A stretch of DNA of 64,000 nucleotides from Capronia americana (GCA_016110215.1 JADWQD010000004.1:1488001-1552000), one strand, 5' to 3'; positions 22,507 to 34,976 are shown, counted from the first letter of the stretch. The notes: generated by a model from the letters alone, not told the origin. Translations and numbers: made by a program.

Positions 22507-25500
22507 TCCAAGCGCCGTTTCGTTTTCTTTTCACCCCATCATACCGCCCGAACGATTATATCCCAGCAATCGATTTGCTGACGACCAGATGAAGCCGGAC
22601 GAAGCACCACCCCCGCTCTCCGAGGAAAATCCAGAGTCTCCTCAAGAGAATGTGTCAGCAGACACAGAAGGCAAGTTTGATGTTTCAGTTCCGAGTTTCG
22701 CGCCCTGACCGATTCAATAGACACAGCTATGACGGGCGATGCAAACCCGGCGGAAGCTGCCGACGCCGAGCAAGCGACAATCATCGAAGAACCAGACAAG
22801 GCCGGAGATGAAGGTGTGCATGACAAATAACCTAGTAAAGCGATCCAGACTGACAGGCTCTTCACAGCCGGAAATGTTGAGCCAGAGACGACGACGCAAG
22901 ATTCAGATCAGCAACCGACAGTGAGTTCATAACCCAGTGCAAAACAATAGCCCTTCACCGTTACCGGTTTCAGCCAGTCATGATCACGACACTGAACCTC
23001 ACCTTTTCGATTGAAATCTTGGTTCATACATAATCCGACATCTGATAGTGCCACGTGCTGACTTCGTAGACCGCGGAGCCGACGGATGACGCTCCAGCTG
23101 TTGAACCAGCCGAACCTGCTGGGGATGCATCACCCGAGACAACAGAGGAACCCGAGTCCGAAACACCGAAGGAAGCAACTGTCGAAGCGTCCGCAGAAGA
23201 CACAGCCACCGATCCACCAGCGGATGACGATTCGAACGACTCACAAGCGGCTACAGCTGTCGAGTCAAGTGAGGGCGACAAGCATACGGAACCCGAGACC
23301 GTCGTCGAAGTAGTCGAAAAGATGCAGGCTGATGATGCACCCCCGGGAGAAATTACTGAGGTTCTAGAACAGGCGATGTCGGACGTTGGAGCTGGACCCG
23401 ACCCTCCGGCGGCAGATGCAGAGCCATCATCCGCGGAAGCAGACGAAGCCACTGAGGCACCAACGGACGCCCTACCTGAGGAGACTGGTCCGACAGAAGA
23501 AAGCTCTACAGATGAATCTGCACCAGGTAACGAAGACGAATCACAAGACGCTGTAGCGGAGGCAGAGCCAGCAGCGGAACCAGAGTCAGCCCAGCCCCCC
23601 GCAGACGGCAACGAGGCTGATGCTGCTGCGACAGACGCAGCAGAAGTGGAACCGGCCGAGTCTTCACCTGCTGACCAAGCTGGTGAAGAGGACAAGGATG
23701 GAGTCTCGGACGAGCCTCCAGCTGAGGAGGCTAAAGCAGATGGTGATAACTCGTCGGAGGAAAAGTCAGATGAATCTGTTGAGGAAACATCTCCAGAGAA
23801 AAATGAAGCTGAAGCGGTTCCAGCTACGGAAGGTCGTGAGGGCGACCCTGCCGATGACGCTCCTGCTGCTGAAGATGCCGCAGCGGACGAGACACCTGCC
23901 GATGAAGAAACCGACGAAGCCGCCGCTCAGACTTCAGAAGAACCTCAGGCCGAGGAAACGCAACCCGAACAGGCGGAACCTCCTGCGGACGACGCAGGTG
24001 ATGACGAAGCCGAAGCCTCGATAGAAACAAAAGAGCAAGCAGCCGAAGCAGAGCCTCCTGCCAACGATGAAGCAACGAACGAGGCCGAGGACCCTCCTCC
24101 AACTGATGCTGCAGACGAACCCGAAGATGCAACGACTGCTAGCGACGACTCCGTTCCACCCTCAGAAGGAAATGATGAAGCTGCGGGAGTAGCAGCGGAG
24201 GGAGATTCAAGTGGAGATGCGGGAGCGCCTGTTGAAGAGGCTTCCGACGAGGCTCCCGGCGAGGCTCCCGCCGAAGAACCGCCTTCTGAGGAAGCACCCT
24301 TAGAGGAACCGTCAAGCGAAGAACCCGCGGCTGAAGAGGTGCCTGTTGACGAAGCACCTGTTGAAGAACCAGCTGCCGATGAGCCGACTACTGAAGAGGC
24401 GCCTGCCGAAGAAGCTCCCGCGGAAGAACCTGCCGCGACAGAAGCGGCCCCCGCGGAAGAAGAAGAAGAAGAAGAAGCAGCTAGTGATGAGCCACCCGCT
24501 GAAGACGCCCCGGCTGGAGACGCCCCGCCTGATGAAGTGCCCGCTGAAGAGGCTCCCGCTGAAGACGCCCCCGCTGAAGACGCCCCCGCTGAAGACGCCC
24601 CCGCTGAAGAGGCTCCCGCTGAAGAGGCCCCCGCTGAAGAAGCGGCTGTCGAAGAAGTAGCCGCTGAAGAACCCCCTGCTGAAGAACCACCCGCCGAAGA
24701 AGCTCCTGCCGAAGACGCCCCTGCTGAAGACGCCCCGCCTGAGGAAGTGCCCGCCGAAGAAGCCCCTGCCGAAGAAGCGGCTGTCGAAGAAGTAGCCGCT
24801 GAAGACCCGCCTGCTGAAGAGGCTCCTGCTGAAGAACCGCCCGCCGAAGAGGCCCCTGCTGAAGAACCGCCCGCCGAAGAAGCCCCTGCTGAAGAGGCGG
24901 TCGTCGAAGAAGCCCCTGCTGAAGAGGCGGTCGTCGAAGAAGCCCCTGCTGAAGAGGCTCCTGCCGAAGAAGCGGTCGTCGAGGAAGTTCCCGCTGAAGA
25001 CGCCCCTGCTGAAGAAGAACTCGCGATAGAAGAAGCTGCTCCGGATGATGCCAAAGATGCAGAGGAATCAGCACCAACGGAGGATACTCCACCTATGGAC
25101 GAGGCCCCGGCAGAGGAAGAGCCACCTTTGGCAGCAGATGAGGCTCCACCTGCAGAAGAAACTCCAGTTCCACTTGAAGAAGCGCCTGCGGCTCCCGAAG
25201 ATGCCCCAACTGGCGAAGAAATGGAAGCATCCAGGGATCTAGAGCCGGAGGTAGAATCAGCACCCCAAATCGGAGAGGCAGCCGGCGCCGCAGCTGTTGG
25301 CGTAGCGGCGGCGCTTGTGGCATCGGAGATATCAAGGGATAAGAGAGAAAGGCGGAAGAGACATCACGACGAGAAGCGAGAACGGCCTCCAAAGGACCTA
25401 TTGAATGGGCACAGAGCGAAGCTTGAACGGGATAGGCGTGAAGCTGGTCTCTTCGAAAATGCGATTGCCCGAGAGATTACCAAGGCCAAGGAGAAAGAAC

Positions 25501-26267
25501 ACAGTCGCCATGAATCTGCCGAGTACAAAGAGAAAGAACGTGAGAGAGACGAACGTAGAAAGGCCAGAAGGGAGCGAGAGCGCCACGATGCTGAAGAGGC
25601 CGATGCCCACCGGAAGCAGGAAGCACCAGAAGCAGCAAGAGAGGAGCGACGAAAACGTCGTGAACAAGGCGACGCGGCTACTGAAGAAGAGAGGAGGCGT
25701 AGGCGTCGCAGGGAAAAGGAGAGGCAAAAGGTTGCTGAAGATGGTCACCGCGAGACGGAAATTATCCATGAAGACAGACGGAAAGGCAAAGAGAAAGATC
25801 TGACTGTCGAATCACCTCATGATACCGCGGCCGACACTCCCAGCGAGCCGAAGAGAAAGGCTAGGCAAGCAAGTTTTGCGGGCTCTGGAAGTGGCGGCAG
25901 CTCTTCTGGAGCAACCGTCATCCCTAGCATACTGAAGAGGATGGGAACAGGCGAAAGCGATACGAGGCCTCTTCTGATGATCAAGGTGAACGACCCCGAC
26001 ACTCCCAAGGACAAACGTCGAGACAAGGAGCGAAGCCGCCACGGAGAGCATCGCGAACACAGGTACCACAAAGAGCGTGAGACCAAGCGTGAAGATTCAG
26101 AGGATCGACCAAAGGCCTCCAGACATTCCAGCTCGAAAAGCGACCGACGATACCACAGTGAATCTAAACCTACGACGAAATTGGGATTCATCGGCAAGGC
26201 CATCAACACGCTTGCAGAGCATACGAGTGTTAGGGATATCTGGCGCCCTGAAAGAGTTGGTGCTTGA
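22439..26267 (+). CDS. Large acidic Pro-Ala-Glu repeat protein with basic C-terminal third, four exons
   Basis: No family recognised. Exons 22439..22670, 22721..22813, 22868..22920 and 23070..26267 sum exactly to 1191 codons. The first intron has a GC donor (gcaagt), the others GT. The N-terminus is Tyr/Phe/Pro-rich (FHYPFQYAQLPTYGYQTFDP). Residues ~60-850 are dominated by Glu, Asp, Ala and Pro. At ~513-777 (bases ~24229-25020) a near-perfect PAEEA/PAEDA repeat appears, encoded by units of about 15 bp. An Ala/Val-rich hydrophobic segment follows at ~855-880. From ~883 the charge flips to a long basic, helix-prone region (RDKRERRKRHH, EERRRRRRREKERQK). Near the end is a TKLGFIGKAINTLAEHTSVRDIW block that looks globular. 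Candidate roles are a scaffold or cell-cortex protein or an intrinsically disordered nuclear protein, all inference. Confidence 0.8.
24229..25020 (+). repeat. Coding tandem repeat, 15-bp units (PAEEA-type)
   Basis: Degenerate tandem repeat inside the acidic protein. The unit is five codons reading about Pro-Ala-Glu-Glu/Asp-Ala, with variants using Val-Glu-Glu and Pro-Pro-Ala-Glu-Glu. Blocks of identical units such as GAAGACGCCCCCGCT recur, which suggests recent slippage or unequal exchange and probably length differences between strains. Confidence 0.85.
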
Positions 26268-26992
26268 TAGCCCCAGGAGGAGGAGGCTGGACAGGACCGG
26301 GTGCGGTACAGTACACATCGTCGACACAACCGAACAAGCAATACAGGACAATTCTCACGAACCGAAAATGGAGGATCGGAAGCGCTCTTTTTGACGGGTC
26401 TCATTTGTTTGGGCGGCGGGCTGGTCGAAAGGCCAATCCATTGTACAACTAGTATTTAATCTGTTTAACAGAAATCATGTACGAGATAGAGGAATGAATG
26501 AGTAGGGCTGTTGAGTGATGGACGGACTCTTCCGGCGCGGCAAGCTGCCCGTCTTGCCCGCATCTTCATCGTCGGGGAGGCACCGTCGCCTCCGCCACAC
26601 GCTCTGCGCTGTAGCGACGGAGAAGTCCTGATGCCCTCGACACTTTCTTCGCCGTTGACGCAGTGCCAAATTGTGAGGTGAATCAACTGCCGCTAGAACA
26701 CGCGCCTGGAGTGTGTTCACAACCGTTTGCTCCTTCCCCTCTCGTCGAATATGCAGGGCGTTCTCCACGTCATGGAGGGGCAAGTCGCTGCGACGGTTAA
26801 ATGATTTCTTTACAACATCCCGCAGCGTGACGATTTCCGATGGACTGTTCGCCGTGTAACTTATATGTTCCCGCGTCTTGAAGCTTACCCCGTGTCCTCT
26901 TCATATAGAGCAGATAACTTCGCGCGCTGCTGCCGTCTTCTTCAAATCATCTGCACCGGTTTCACATCGAACGACCCCAGGTAAACACAAAG
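26268..26992. other. Intergenic region
   Basis: About 725 bp between the acidic protein stop and the gamma-glutamyltranspeptidase start. Short antisense frames (26475-26783) lack any domain. Nothing recognised. Confidence 0.45.
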
Positions 26993-29015
26993 ATGGGCTC
27001 AACAGGGCAAGACATGAAAGTGGCGGCCGTGTACCCCGGCAACACACCGCAGTTCATACAGTTTCCTAGTAGAAGGAGTGTGGTCCACAGCACAAAGGGC
27101 ATCGTTGCATGCACACAGCCTCTGGCCGCAGAGGCGGGGCAGAGGATACTGAAGCAGGGAGGCAATGCCGCAGTAAGTCAAGACCCACGCCATGAGAGAT
27201 GGTCAAGCCGCTGACAATACCGACACAGGATGCCGCGGTGGCCGTCGGTATGTCGAGATCGACATCGTCCCCTTCAAACTCGTACTGATAGTGTACCGCA
27301 GCCGCCGCCTTGAACATGGCCGAGCCGACCTCGACAGGCATCGGTGGGGACATATTCTGTCTATACTTTGATGCGAAGACAAAGAAGGTGCACGCACTCA
27401 ACGGCTCGGGACGGAGCGCAAAGAATACAACTCTCGAGCAGGTCAGGCAGCAGTTGGGAGTCAGCTCAGGCAAGATTCCAACACACAGCGGATTATCAGT
27501 GACGGTGCCAGGTGCGCCTGGTGGTTGGGTCGACACGGTCGAGAAGTTTGGGAGCGGGAAATTGAGTCTCGAGCAAATCTTGACACCTGCAATTGAGATG
27601 GGAGAGGAAGGCTTCCCTGTGAGCGAACTGGCAGCGATGATGGTCAGTTGTGCTCGAAGTTCCGTGTTTGGCCAGGAAGATGACTGACATGCTAGTGAAA
27701 GTGGCAAGAGAATGAGAAAGATCTCAGGCAGGCCTCGCCGAATTACCGCGAGCTGCTCAGGAGAGACAAGAACTCTGAGGATTTCGTCCGGGCGCCACGT
27801 GCTGGTGAGATCATGCGGAACCCCAACCTGGCCAAGACGTTCCGGGCATTGGCTGCAGAAGGGAAGAAGGGGTTCTATGGCGGAAGGATTGGTCAGGCAA
27901 TTGTGGACGTCCTAAAGCTCACTGGTGGGCATATGGAGTTGTCGGATCTGGAGGACCATCTGAACCGAGGCGCTCAAGAGACGGAGCCCATCTCCCTGAA
28001 ATTCAGCGCGCAAAACGTCAAGAAGCAGGGCGCGCATAGAGTGACAAATGGGTCTCCAGACAACCACTTTGTCGAGCTGTGGGAGCATCCACCGAATGGC
28101 CAGGGCATAGTCGCCTTAATGGCTCTCGGGATACTGGAAGAACTCGAACGGACCCATCAAATCCCGGCGTTTGCCCAAGAAGACCACAACAGCGCCATCC
28201 ACCTGCATGCAGTGATCGAGGCACTCAAGATAGCATTTGCCGATGCTAGCTGGTGGGTGACGGACCCAGACTACATGACGGTCAAGCCGAACGAGCTCAT
28301 ATCTCGACCTTATCTGGCAGAAAGGGCAAAGCTCTTCAACAAAGACAAGGCTGGCCACTTCGACCACGGACAACCTGGGCCCAGCCCGGCACAGAATCAC
28401 AGTGACACCGTGTATCTCGCTGTCACTGACAAGGACGGTAACGGAATTAGTTTCATTAATTCCGTCTACGAAGGATTCGGATCCGGCATCATCCCTCAAG
28501 GCTGTGGATTCACGCTTCAAAACCGAGGGTCAAATTTCCAGCTGGGACCAGAAAACCATCCAAACATCTACCAAGGCGGGAAGAGACCTTACCACACGAT
28601 CATTCCCGGCTTGATCACTCACGGTGAAGAAGCCGACCGACAACTTCACTCGGTATATGGCGTAATGGGTGGCTTCATGCAGCCGCAGGGCCACGTCCAA
28701 GTCTTGCTTAACATGGAGGTCTTCGGTCTGAACCCGCAGCAGGCACTAGATGCCCCGAGGATATGCATTGGTGCGGGCATGCCCAAGGAAGGCGACACGC
28801 ATGGCCCCGTGATAAACGTGGAAGAGGGGATCGACGAGGCTGTGGTGAAAGTGTTGAAGCAGATGGGACATGACGTCCACGTCCTCCACGGCTTCCACCG
28901 AGCGATGTTCGGCAGAGGGCAGGTTATCCGTAGGCATGTCGATGAGGAGACTGGCCAGACGGTCTTCAGCGGAGGCAGCGACCCCAGAGGAGATGGATGC
29001 GCACTACCCGGTTGA
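26993..29015 (+). CDS. Gamma-glutamyltranspeptidase family enzyme, four exons
   Basis: N-terminal nucleophile hydrolase that transfers or hydrolyses the gamma-glutamyl group of glutathione-like substrates. Exons 26993..27172, 27229..27247 (19 nt), 27302..27642 and 27702..29015 give 617 residues. N-terminal landmarks are ACTQPLAAEAGQRILKQGGNAADAAVAVAAALNM and EPTSTGIGGDIFCLYFD. The autoprocessing threonine, which becomes the nucleophile of the small subunit, is at about 416 in NHSDTVYLAVTDKDGNGISFINS. GGFMQPQGHVQVLLNM and LDAPRI follow. No signal peptide or TM anchor is visible, unlike secreted or vacuolar GGTs. It therefore resembles the cytosolic-looking, YwrD-like branch and may act on other substrates. 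The acceptor of intron 3 (gtgaaag) was chosen to avoid an immediate stop after the nearby ctag. Confidence 0.92.
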
Positions 29016-30351
29016 AGCACTAGAACCAGATCGACAAGGCTGTCTGCCATTCAGCCAGCCACCGATGCTCACCAACGCTAGAAGCGTGAGAAGCTAACCG
29101 GAAGATCTATGTTCATGTACTTCGAAGCCTCGCTTGACTTTGTGCTTAGTTTCCCCGATACTCGTGGCCTCGAGCGCGCAACAGAGCAGAGAAGACTGAC
29201 TACTGTTTTCTTTTCCAGGAGAGCTGCCGAGGCCTCCCATAGACATTTCCACTGCAACCTCAGTCGGCAACGACTTCCTTTTGCCTGAACCCCGGGACCT
29301 TCCTATCTGGATAGGATTGGTAGTATCATCAATCAATGAATGACCTGCTTGAAAGGGTTTGGAGGAATTGGCACTGACGAGGGGCCGCCATCTGCCACAG
29401 CGGGGTTGACAAGCTTTTCTCGAAGCTCAGTCAAGCCCGGGGAGTGGCTGGGCAAGCGCTACAGGGGGGGTGCGCCGAGGCTAGGGAGCGTGGGAGCTTA
29501 CGGCGCCGGCTCAACTTTGCCGCTATCGCTCCATCGCCTCTGGTGTTTGTTGCTTCTACCCTGATTCCTACTGGCCACCTCTTCCACCTTCCAAATCACT
29601 CTCATCTCGTGCGAATTCGAGAGCTGACCTCTCATCAGTTGTGATGTCGTCTCGGAGACCAAGACTGAATCTTCCTGCCGCTGCGCAATCAGTCTCGTTT
29701 GCACAGGTCCTTTTGCGGCCCGAGTCAATCATCTTTCTCACGACCAAACACAGCTAGCAAACCGAGGCATTCGCCAAAGCTCTGGTGGAGAACAGACCGT
29801 GGGAGGTTACATGCACCGGGATTGTTATCAGCATGAAAGTAGGCACACGATCTTGCCATGGACGAATCAAGGCGTGCGATGTACTGTTCCTCCAGCAGAT
29901 CCTTCTCCAGTTCACGTTCCGGCTGCTTCCCGACTGTCATGTCCCTGTCTCGCGCGCGTCATCAGACAGGTCTTGAACTTCTCTAAGCGTATATAGCGCC
30001 TACCTCGCGACGTTACATGCCACTCTCTGTACGTGCTGGTGGCGACAGCACCAATGTAAGGTCGGCTTTGGCCGTCGCCTTCGTCGGTCGTTAAGCTGCA
30101 TGATCTCGTTATCGATCAATCACCTTCCTGTGCAACCGAGAATCGCATTGATGGCCGTCCAAGAGTGGAGACAGAAGCCAGGGGACCGGAGGCAAGCTTT
30201 CATCATGGATCAAGCAAACGATGTCGAAGCTTGGAGGATCGCGGCCGGTGTCCACCAACTTTTGTCCTTTTATTTGTTGACTGGTCCCCCCCTCCTGCCG
30301 TTGTCGCGCAACTTCTTGTGAGGGATTCTTGTTGTGCAGCTGCTCGCGATC
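29016..30351. other. Intergenic region
   Basis: About 1.3 kb without a supported gene. Scattered short frames on both strands show no domain. The last few hundred bases should hold the promoter of the carboxypeptidase gene. Confidence 0.4.
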
Positions 30352-32114
30352 ATGAGGTATTCGATCGCTGCCTTGGCCCTGGGCCTCATTTCGCTCGCCT
30401 CCGCAAAGAGGAGCGCTCAACATGTGGGCAAGTCGCTTCCAGAGATCAGGAGGAGTGTTGCGCCTCAAGCACAGCCTGCTGCGCCAAAGCTCGAGGAAAG
30501 AGCAGCTCCACACCATTTCCTGAACAACAACACGAAGAGTACGTCGACGACGAAACTCGAAGCTGTGGGGGGGTATCTAACAAGTCACAGAATACGCGGT
30601 CAATGGCAGTGCGATCCCGGATGTCGATTTCAATATCGGCGAATCCTACGCCGGCCTTCTGCCCATCTCGGGCGCGAAGAATGCATCCGAACTCTTCTTC
30701 TGGTTCTTCCCCTCGACCAACCCGAATGCGACCAACGAAATTGTCATCTGGTTGAACGGGGGGCCCGGCTGCAGTTCTTTGGAAGGGTTCCTTCAGGGTG
30801 AGCATAGTCGGTCTGAGCTCGGACGTCCTTCTCTGACAACGGGTGAATAGAAAACGGACCGTTCTTGTGGCAATATGGCACGTACAAGCCAGTTCGCAAT
30901 GAATGGTCATGGACGAATCTGACAAACATGGTTTGGGTTGAGCGTAAGTCTCGACGACTGACACATTCGGGGTTGTAACGATCTGACTGCGTGTACCAGA
31001 ACCCGTTGGCACTGGCTTCTCCAAGGGGACTCCCACTGCGACGTCGGAAGCAGACGTGGCCTCACAGTTCCTCGGATTCTTCAAGAACTTCGTCGACTTG
31101 TTCGCGATGCAGGGTTACACAGTTTACATCGCCGGCGAATCGTACGCTGGATACTATGTGCCGTACATCGCAGATGCCATGTTCAACAAAAATGACACGG
31201 AATACTACAACATCAGCTCGATCATGATCTACGACCCGAGTTTGAGCTACGACGTCGTCCAGGAACATATTCCGGTGACTGCTTTCGCCGACTACTGGCT
31301 GCCGCTCCTGAACCTGAATGACACGTTCATGGAAGAGCTGCGCAATATGTCGGACAGCTGCGGATATACATCCTTCTTGAATGACAACCTCGTCTTCCCG
31401 CCCAAGGGACCCCTGCCCACGCCTCCCAACGTCGACCTGAGCGACGACTCTTGCGACACGTTCGACGCAGTCTTCTATGCCGCTTCGGCCATCAATCCTT
31501 GCTTTGACATCTACCAAGTGGCAACCACTTGTCCGTTGTTGTGGGACGTGCTCGGGTTCCCTGGCTCGTTCGACTACGAACCAGCGGGCTCCAGGGTTTA
31601 CTTCAACCGGACCGACGTTCAAAAAGCCATCCATGCTCCAGTCCAGGAGTGGGAAGAATGCACCAACGTCGATGTCTTTGTCGACAACACGGATAACTCA
31701 CCCCCCTCGGCACTAAGTGTTCTCCCCCGCGTGATTGAGAGGGCCGACCGCACAATTATCGGGCACGGGATCCTCGACATGATCCTGATCTACAATGGGA
31801 CACTGCTGGCCATCCAGAACATGACCTTCAACGGTGCCCAAGGCTTCTCGGTCCCGCCATCTCAGTTCGATGAGTTCTACGTGCCGTACCACGTCGAATA
31901 CGACTTTGAACTGGGTTCCACCGCCGCTGCCGGTGTGATGGGACACTACCATACGGAGCGAGGCCTGACGCTTGTCACAGTCCAAATGTCGGGCCACATG
32001 ATCCCTCAATACGCTCCTTCTGCCGCCTACCGCCAGCTCGAATTCTTGCTGGGTCGCATCCCCGACTTGGGAACAGTCGGACCGTTCACGACCATGCAGG
32101 GCACCAGCTATTGA
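30352..32114 (+). CDS. Secreted serine carboxypeptidase (peptidase family S10), four exons
   Basis: Acid exopeptidase that removes C-terminal residues, secreted or vacuolar. Exons 30352..30538, 30591..30797, 30851..30943 and 31000..32114 give 533 residues. A signal peptide (MRYSIAALALGLISLASA) and a basic propeptide-like stretch come first. Family motifs are ESYAGLLPIS, ELFFWFFPSTNP, WLNGGPGCSSLEGFLQENGPF, and QPVGTGFS. The catalytic Ser is at about 210 in the GESYAGYYVPY motif, and the His lies in QMSGHMIPQYAP. The Asp is probably in IIGHGILDMILIYNGT. Many Asn-X-Ser/Thr sites suggest glycosylation. It is closest to the filamentous-fungal CpS1-like subgroup rather than carboxypeptidase Y or Kex1, since it has no C-terminal membrane segment. 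Confidence 0.93.
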
Positions 32115-33387
32115 TCCTTTGTGTGCGGTGAGAAGCGGGGTGTAAAATGCCTCATCAGAACGAGGCGTGCGTGACGTTTGTATATAATGAATGACTAGGT
32201 ACCTGACCTGCTTATGCCGATTTCTGAACCCGTCGACAAATTGCTCGATTCGTCGAGACTCAAAAGGGGAGATGTTCTCGTAGTAGTATTCATGCGATAA
32301 TTGGTCCGACTGATTCCTTCCGTTCCGTCTGATCTCACATGGGCAGCGATGATTTCTCTCCGACGGACGCCAAGGAGTCCCACAAGCCACATCGACCGAA
32401 CCCAGCGACCCCACATTCGATGCCCTCGCTACATTTTCGGCAGATCGTGGGGCACTTTCTTTGCCTTTGCCTTTGCCTTGCCTTCCCGTCATTGACCACC
32501 ACCACCACAGGGGACATCTTCATGGCGGCCACGGAATGGTCCGCGACTTGCTGACAGATGAGACCGATGCGCACTGGGGAAATACCGACCGACCCAGCCG
32601 TGCGAGTACTCGAACTGAGGAAAGAAAGAAGCAAACGAATCGAAACGGCCATACCACTAGAAGCAGTTGCGGGGACGGTGTTTTACGGTCAACTTGGCTT
32701 GACGTCGTCCATCCATCCATCGAGCACCACACTTGAAATCTTACTCTTCTCGTGCACACGCCGCACCTCGCTCTTGATATGCTCCATTGGGGTATGCCCG
32801 GTTCGTACTGTAGATGGGGCGCGTAATTAAGTCTGACGATGCTGGCTCTGGCCTGGACCCTGCCCATTCTTCTGTTCCTACTGGGATATTCTGCGAACTC
32901 GTACAGTGCTGTAATACCGAGCGGGTTAACTTCGCGGATGGGCCATTGTGGGGTAATAATCCATGGGAAGATGATGTCCATTACCCTCGTAAATGATCCT
33001 AACCCTGACCTTGACCCTTGCTCCAGTTTTCAAGTGTATTGGTGTGTACAGTACGTGTGCGTGTGCATCTGTGTGTATGTGTGTTTTAGTTTAAAGATCT
33101 GTGACTCCGTCTGTCTGTCTGGTTCTCTCTGAGAGAAACTAGCTTCGGCAGCATCAGAGTTCCCCGATTGTTCGAGATTCATTCTTATACCACCCCTTGT
33201 GCCGCCGCTGTGGTTTCATACAGAGTTCCACTTTTATACATTACTACTTTACATTTGACTGTCGACTTGTCTACCAACTCTATCTACCTATCTTTCGGTC
33301 TATCAGCTGGACGGTTTTTACGCTGATCGACTTTCACGCCGCCTCACTCGTACTCGCACTCGCACTCGCACCGCCACTCCCGCCGCG
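32115..33387. other. Intergenic region with simple repeats, dioxygenase promoter side
   Basis: About 1.27 kb. It contains a GT-rich tract at about 33048-33085 and pyrimidine-rich DNA from 33260. A CTCGCA-type hexamer repeat lies just before the dioxygenase start (about 33345-33380). A short hydrophobic open frame at 32839-33132 was considered and rejected. Confidence 0.45.
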
Positions 33388-34976
33388 ATGAATCATCCAG
33401 ACCAACTGAAGCATAACATCACCGAGGATGCTCTGAAGAAGGGCGAAAAGGTGGGTTCTTCCTTTAATTTTGTTTCCCACCACCACCACCACCACCACCA
33501 CCTCTACAGCAGACATGCACGTACTCGCACTCACTCGCTCACTCACTCTCTTTCCTCTCACACTCAAGCATCTTTCATGCATTCGCGGCTGTTGCACACC
33601 TTAAGCTAACGGTACTTCATTCAAGGCCAACGCCAATGGCACCGTCTCCAGAGGTCCCAGCCCCAACCGGGGTGCCTCGGTGCGGGACGTCGATGCCATA
33701 GGACCAGACTCGGAGAGTAAGCGCGAATGGCAGAAACGACGCGGCATCGACACGTCCAAGCAGGTCCGGCTCGTCAAGTTGAATCATATGCGCTATCAGC
33801 ATCCAGACCTGAACAAGGCGACGACGTTCTTGAGAGGTGAGTGGTGATTGCTTTCTCTAGATACAGCGCGGAGGATGCCCAGGCCTACGCCAAACATAGT
33901 TGTTTTACCAGGCCCTGTCGATTCAATCACGTCCATGTATAACTATTTACTGACTCTTTTTTCGTCTCATCAGATTTCGGCATGCACGTCGTGAAAAAGG
34001 GAGACAACGAGCGCTGGTTCCGTGGCTACGGGCCCGACCAGTACGTCTACTACGCCAGACAGGGGCCGAAGAAGTTCCTGGGCGGGGCTTTCGAGGTCGA
34101 ATCCAAGGAAGAGCTCGAGAAGGTGTTGAAGCTCGAGGGCGCGACCGTGCTCACGGACGGGATCGAGGAGATGAAAGACGCCCCCGGCGGCGGGTACATC
34201 GTCACCATCGCCGACCCGGAGGGTTTCCTCGTCAACTTCGTCTACGGGCAGGCTGAGGTCAAAGAGGAGAGGGCCAGGCCCGTCAAGTTGCTGGTCAATT
34301 ACGAGACCGACAAGCCGAGAGTCAAGGCCTTTCAACGGTACGAGCCCGGTCCGGCGGCCGTGCATAAGGTGAGTGATTGAATCGCAGAGCATGATCTTTG
34401 ACTTGCCACACATGGTCTATAACCTCTGAACTATATTGCTAACGCTTCCCCCTTCCTTTCCAGCTCGGCCACTTCGGCATCAACGTGGACGACTTCCCCG
34501 CCCAAATGGACTGGTATACACGCAACTTCAACCTCTACCCGTCCGACATCCTGTACGTGCCGGAGGAGAAGATCGACCCGGCGACAGGCAAGGCCGCGCG
34601 CAAGGAAGTCGGTCTCTTCGCGAGCATCGATCGCGGCCAAACCCCGGTCGACCACCACACCTTCTTCATGACGACCACGGTCCCCGGCAAGGACAAACAC
34701 GTGCACCACTCGTCGTACGAGGTCCACGACTTTGACACCCAGCTGTTGGGCCACCAGTGGCTCGCCGAGAAGAAGTACGAACCCGTCTGGGGCGTCGGGC
34801 GGCATATCCTGGGCAGTCAGATCTTCGACTATTGGTGGGATGTGTCGGGGTTCATGGTCGAGCATTACGCCGACGGGGACCTGGTCAATGAGGATACCCC
34901 CGTCGGGTATGGTCCTGCCGAGCATGAGGGCTTGGCTGTTTGGGGACCGGAGGTGCCGTCGTCGTTCTTGGAGTAG
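33388..34976 (+). CDS. Extradiol-type ring-cleavage dioxygenase (VOC superfamily), four exons
   Basis: Probable Fe(II) dioxygenase that opens a catechol-like ring next to the hydroxyls (catechol 2,3-dioxygenase / biphenyl-diol dioxygenase III-related). Exons 33388..33450, 33626..33836, 33974..34368 and 34464..34976 give 393 residues. It has two vicinal-oxygen-chelate modules. The first starts at VRLVKLNHMRYQHPDLNKATTFL and includes FLGGAFEV and IADPEGFLVNFVYG. The second starts at LGHFGINVDDFPAQMDWYTRNFNL. Likely metal ligands in the second module are His226 (LGHFG), His305 (HHSSYEVHDFD) and Glu356 (GFMVEHYADGD), the usual 2-His-1-carboxylate set. Intron 1 contains a CAC microsatellite. The stop lies about 1.4 kb from the convergent FAH-family gene, whose product could act on the ring-fission product. 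The actual substrate is not inferable. Confidence 0.9.
33478..33501. repeat. (CAC)n microsatellite in intron 1 of the dioxygenase gene
   Basis: About eight uninterrupted CAC triplets lie inside the 175-bp intron 33451-33625, followed by a CTCA-type repeat (about 33526-33550). Confidence 0.9.

Noticed and set aside
23945..25054. 369-codon minus-strand open frame rich in Ser, Ala and Gly opposite the acidic repeat
   Set aside because: It is the exact reverse complement of the repeated GAA/GAC/GCC/CCN codons in the plus-strand gene; its low complexity is a by-product.
32839..33132. 98-codon frame starting with a hydrophobic, signal-like segment
   Set aside because: Its second half is encoded by a GT-rich simple repeat and no downstream exon or conserved motif supports it.
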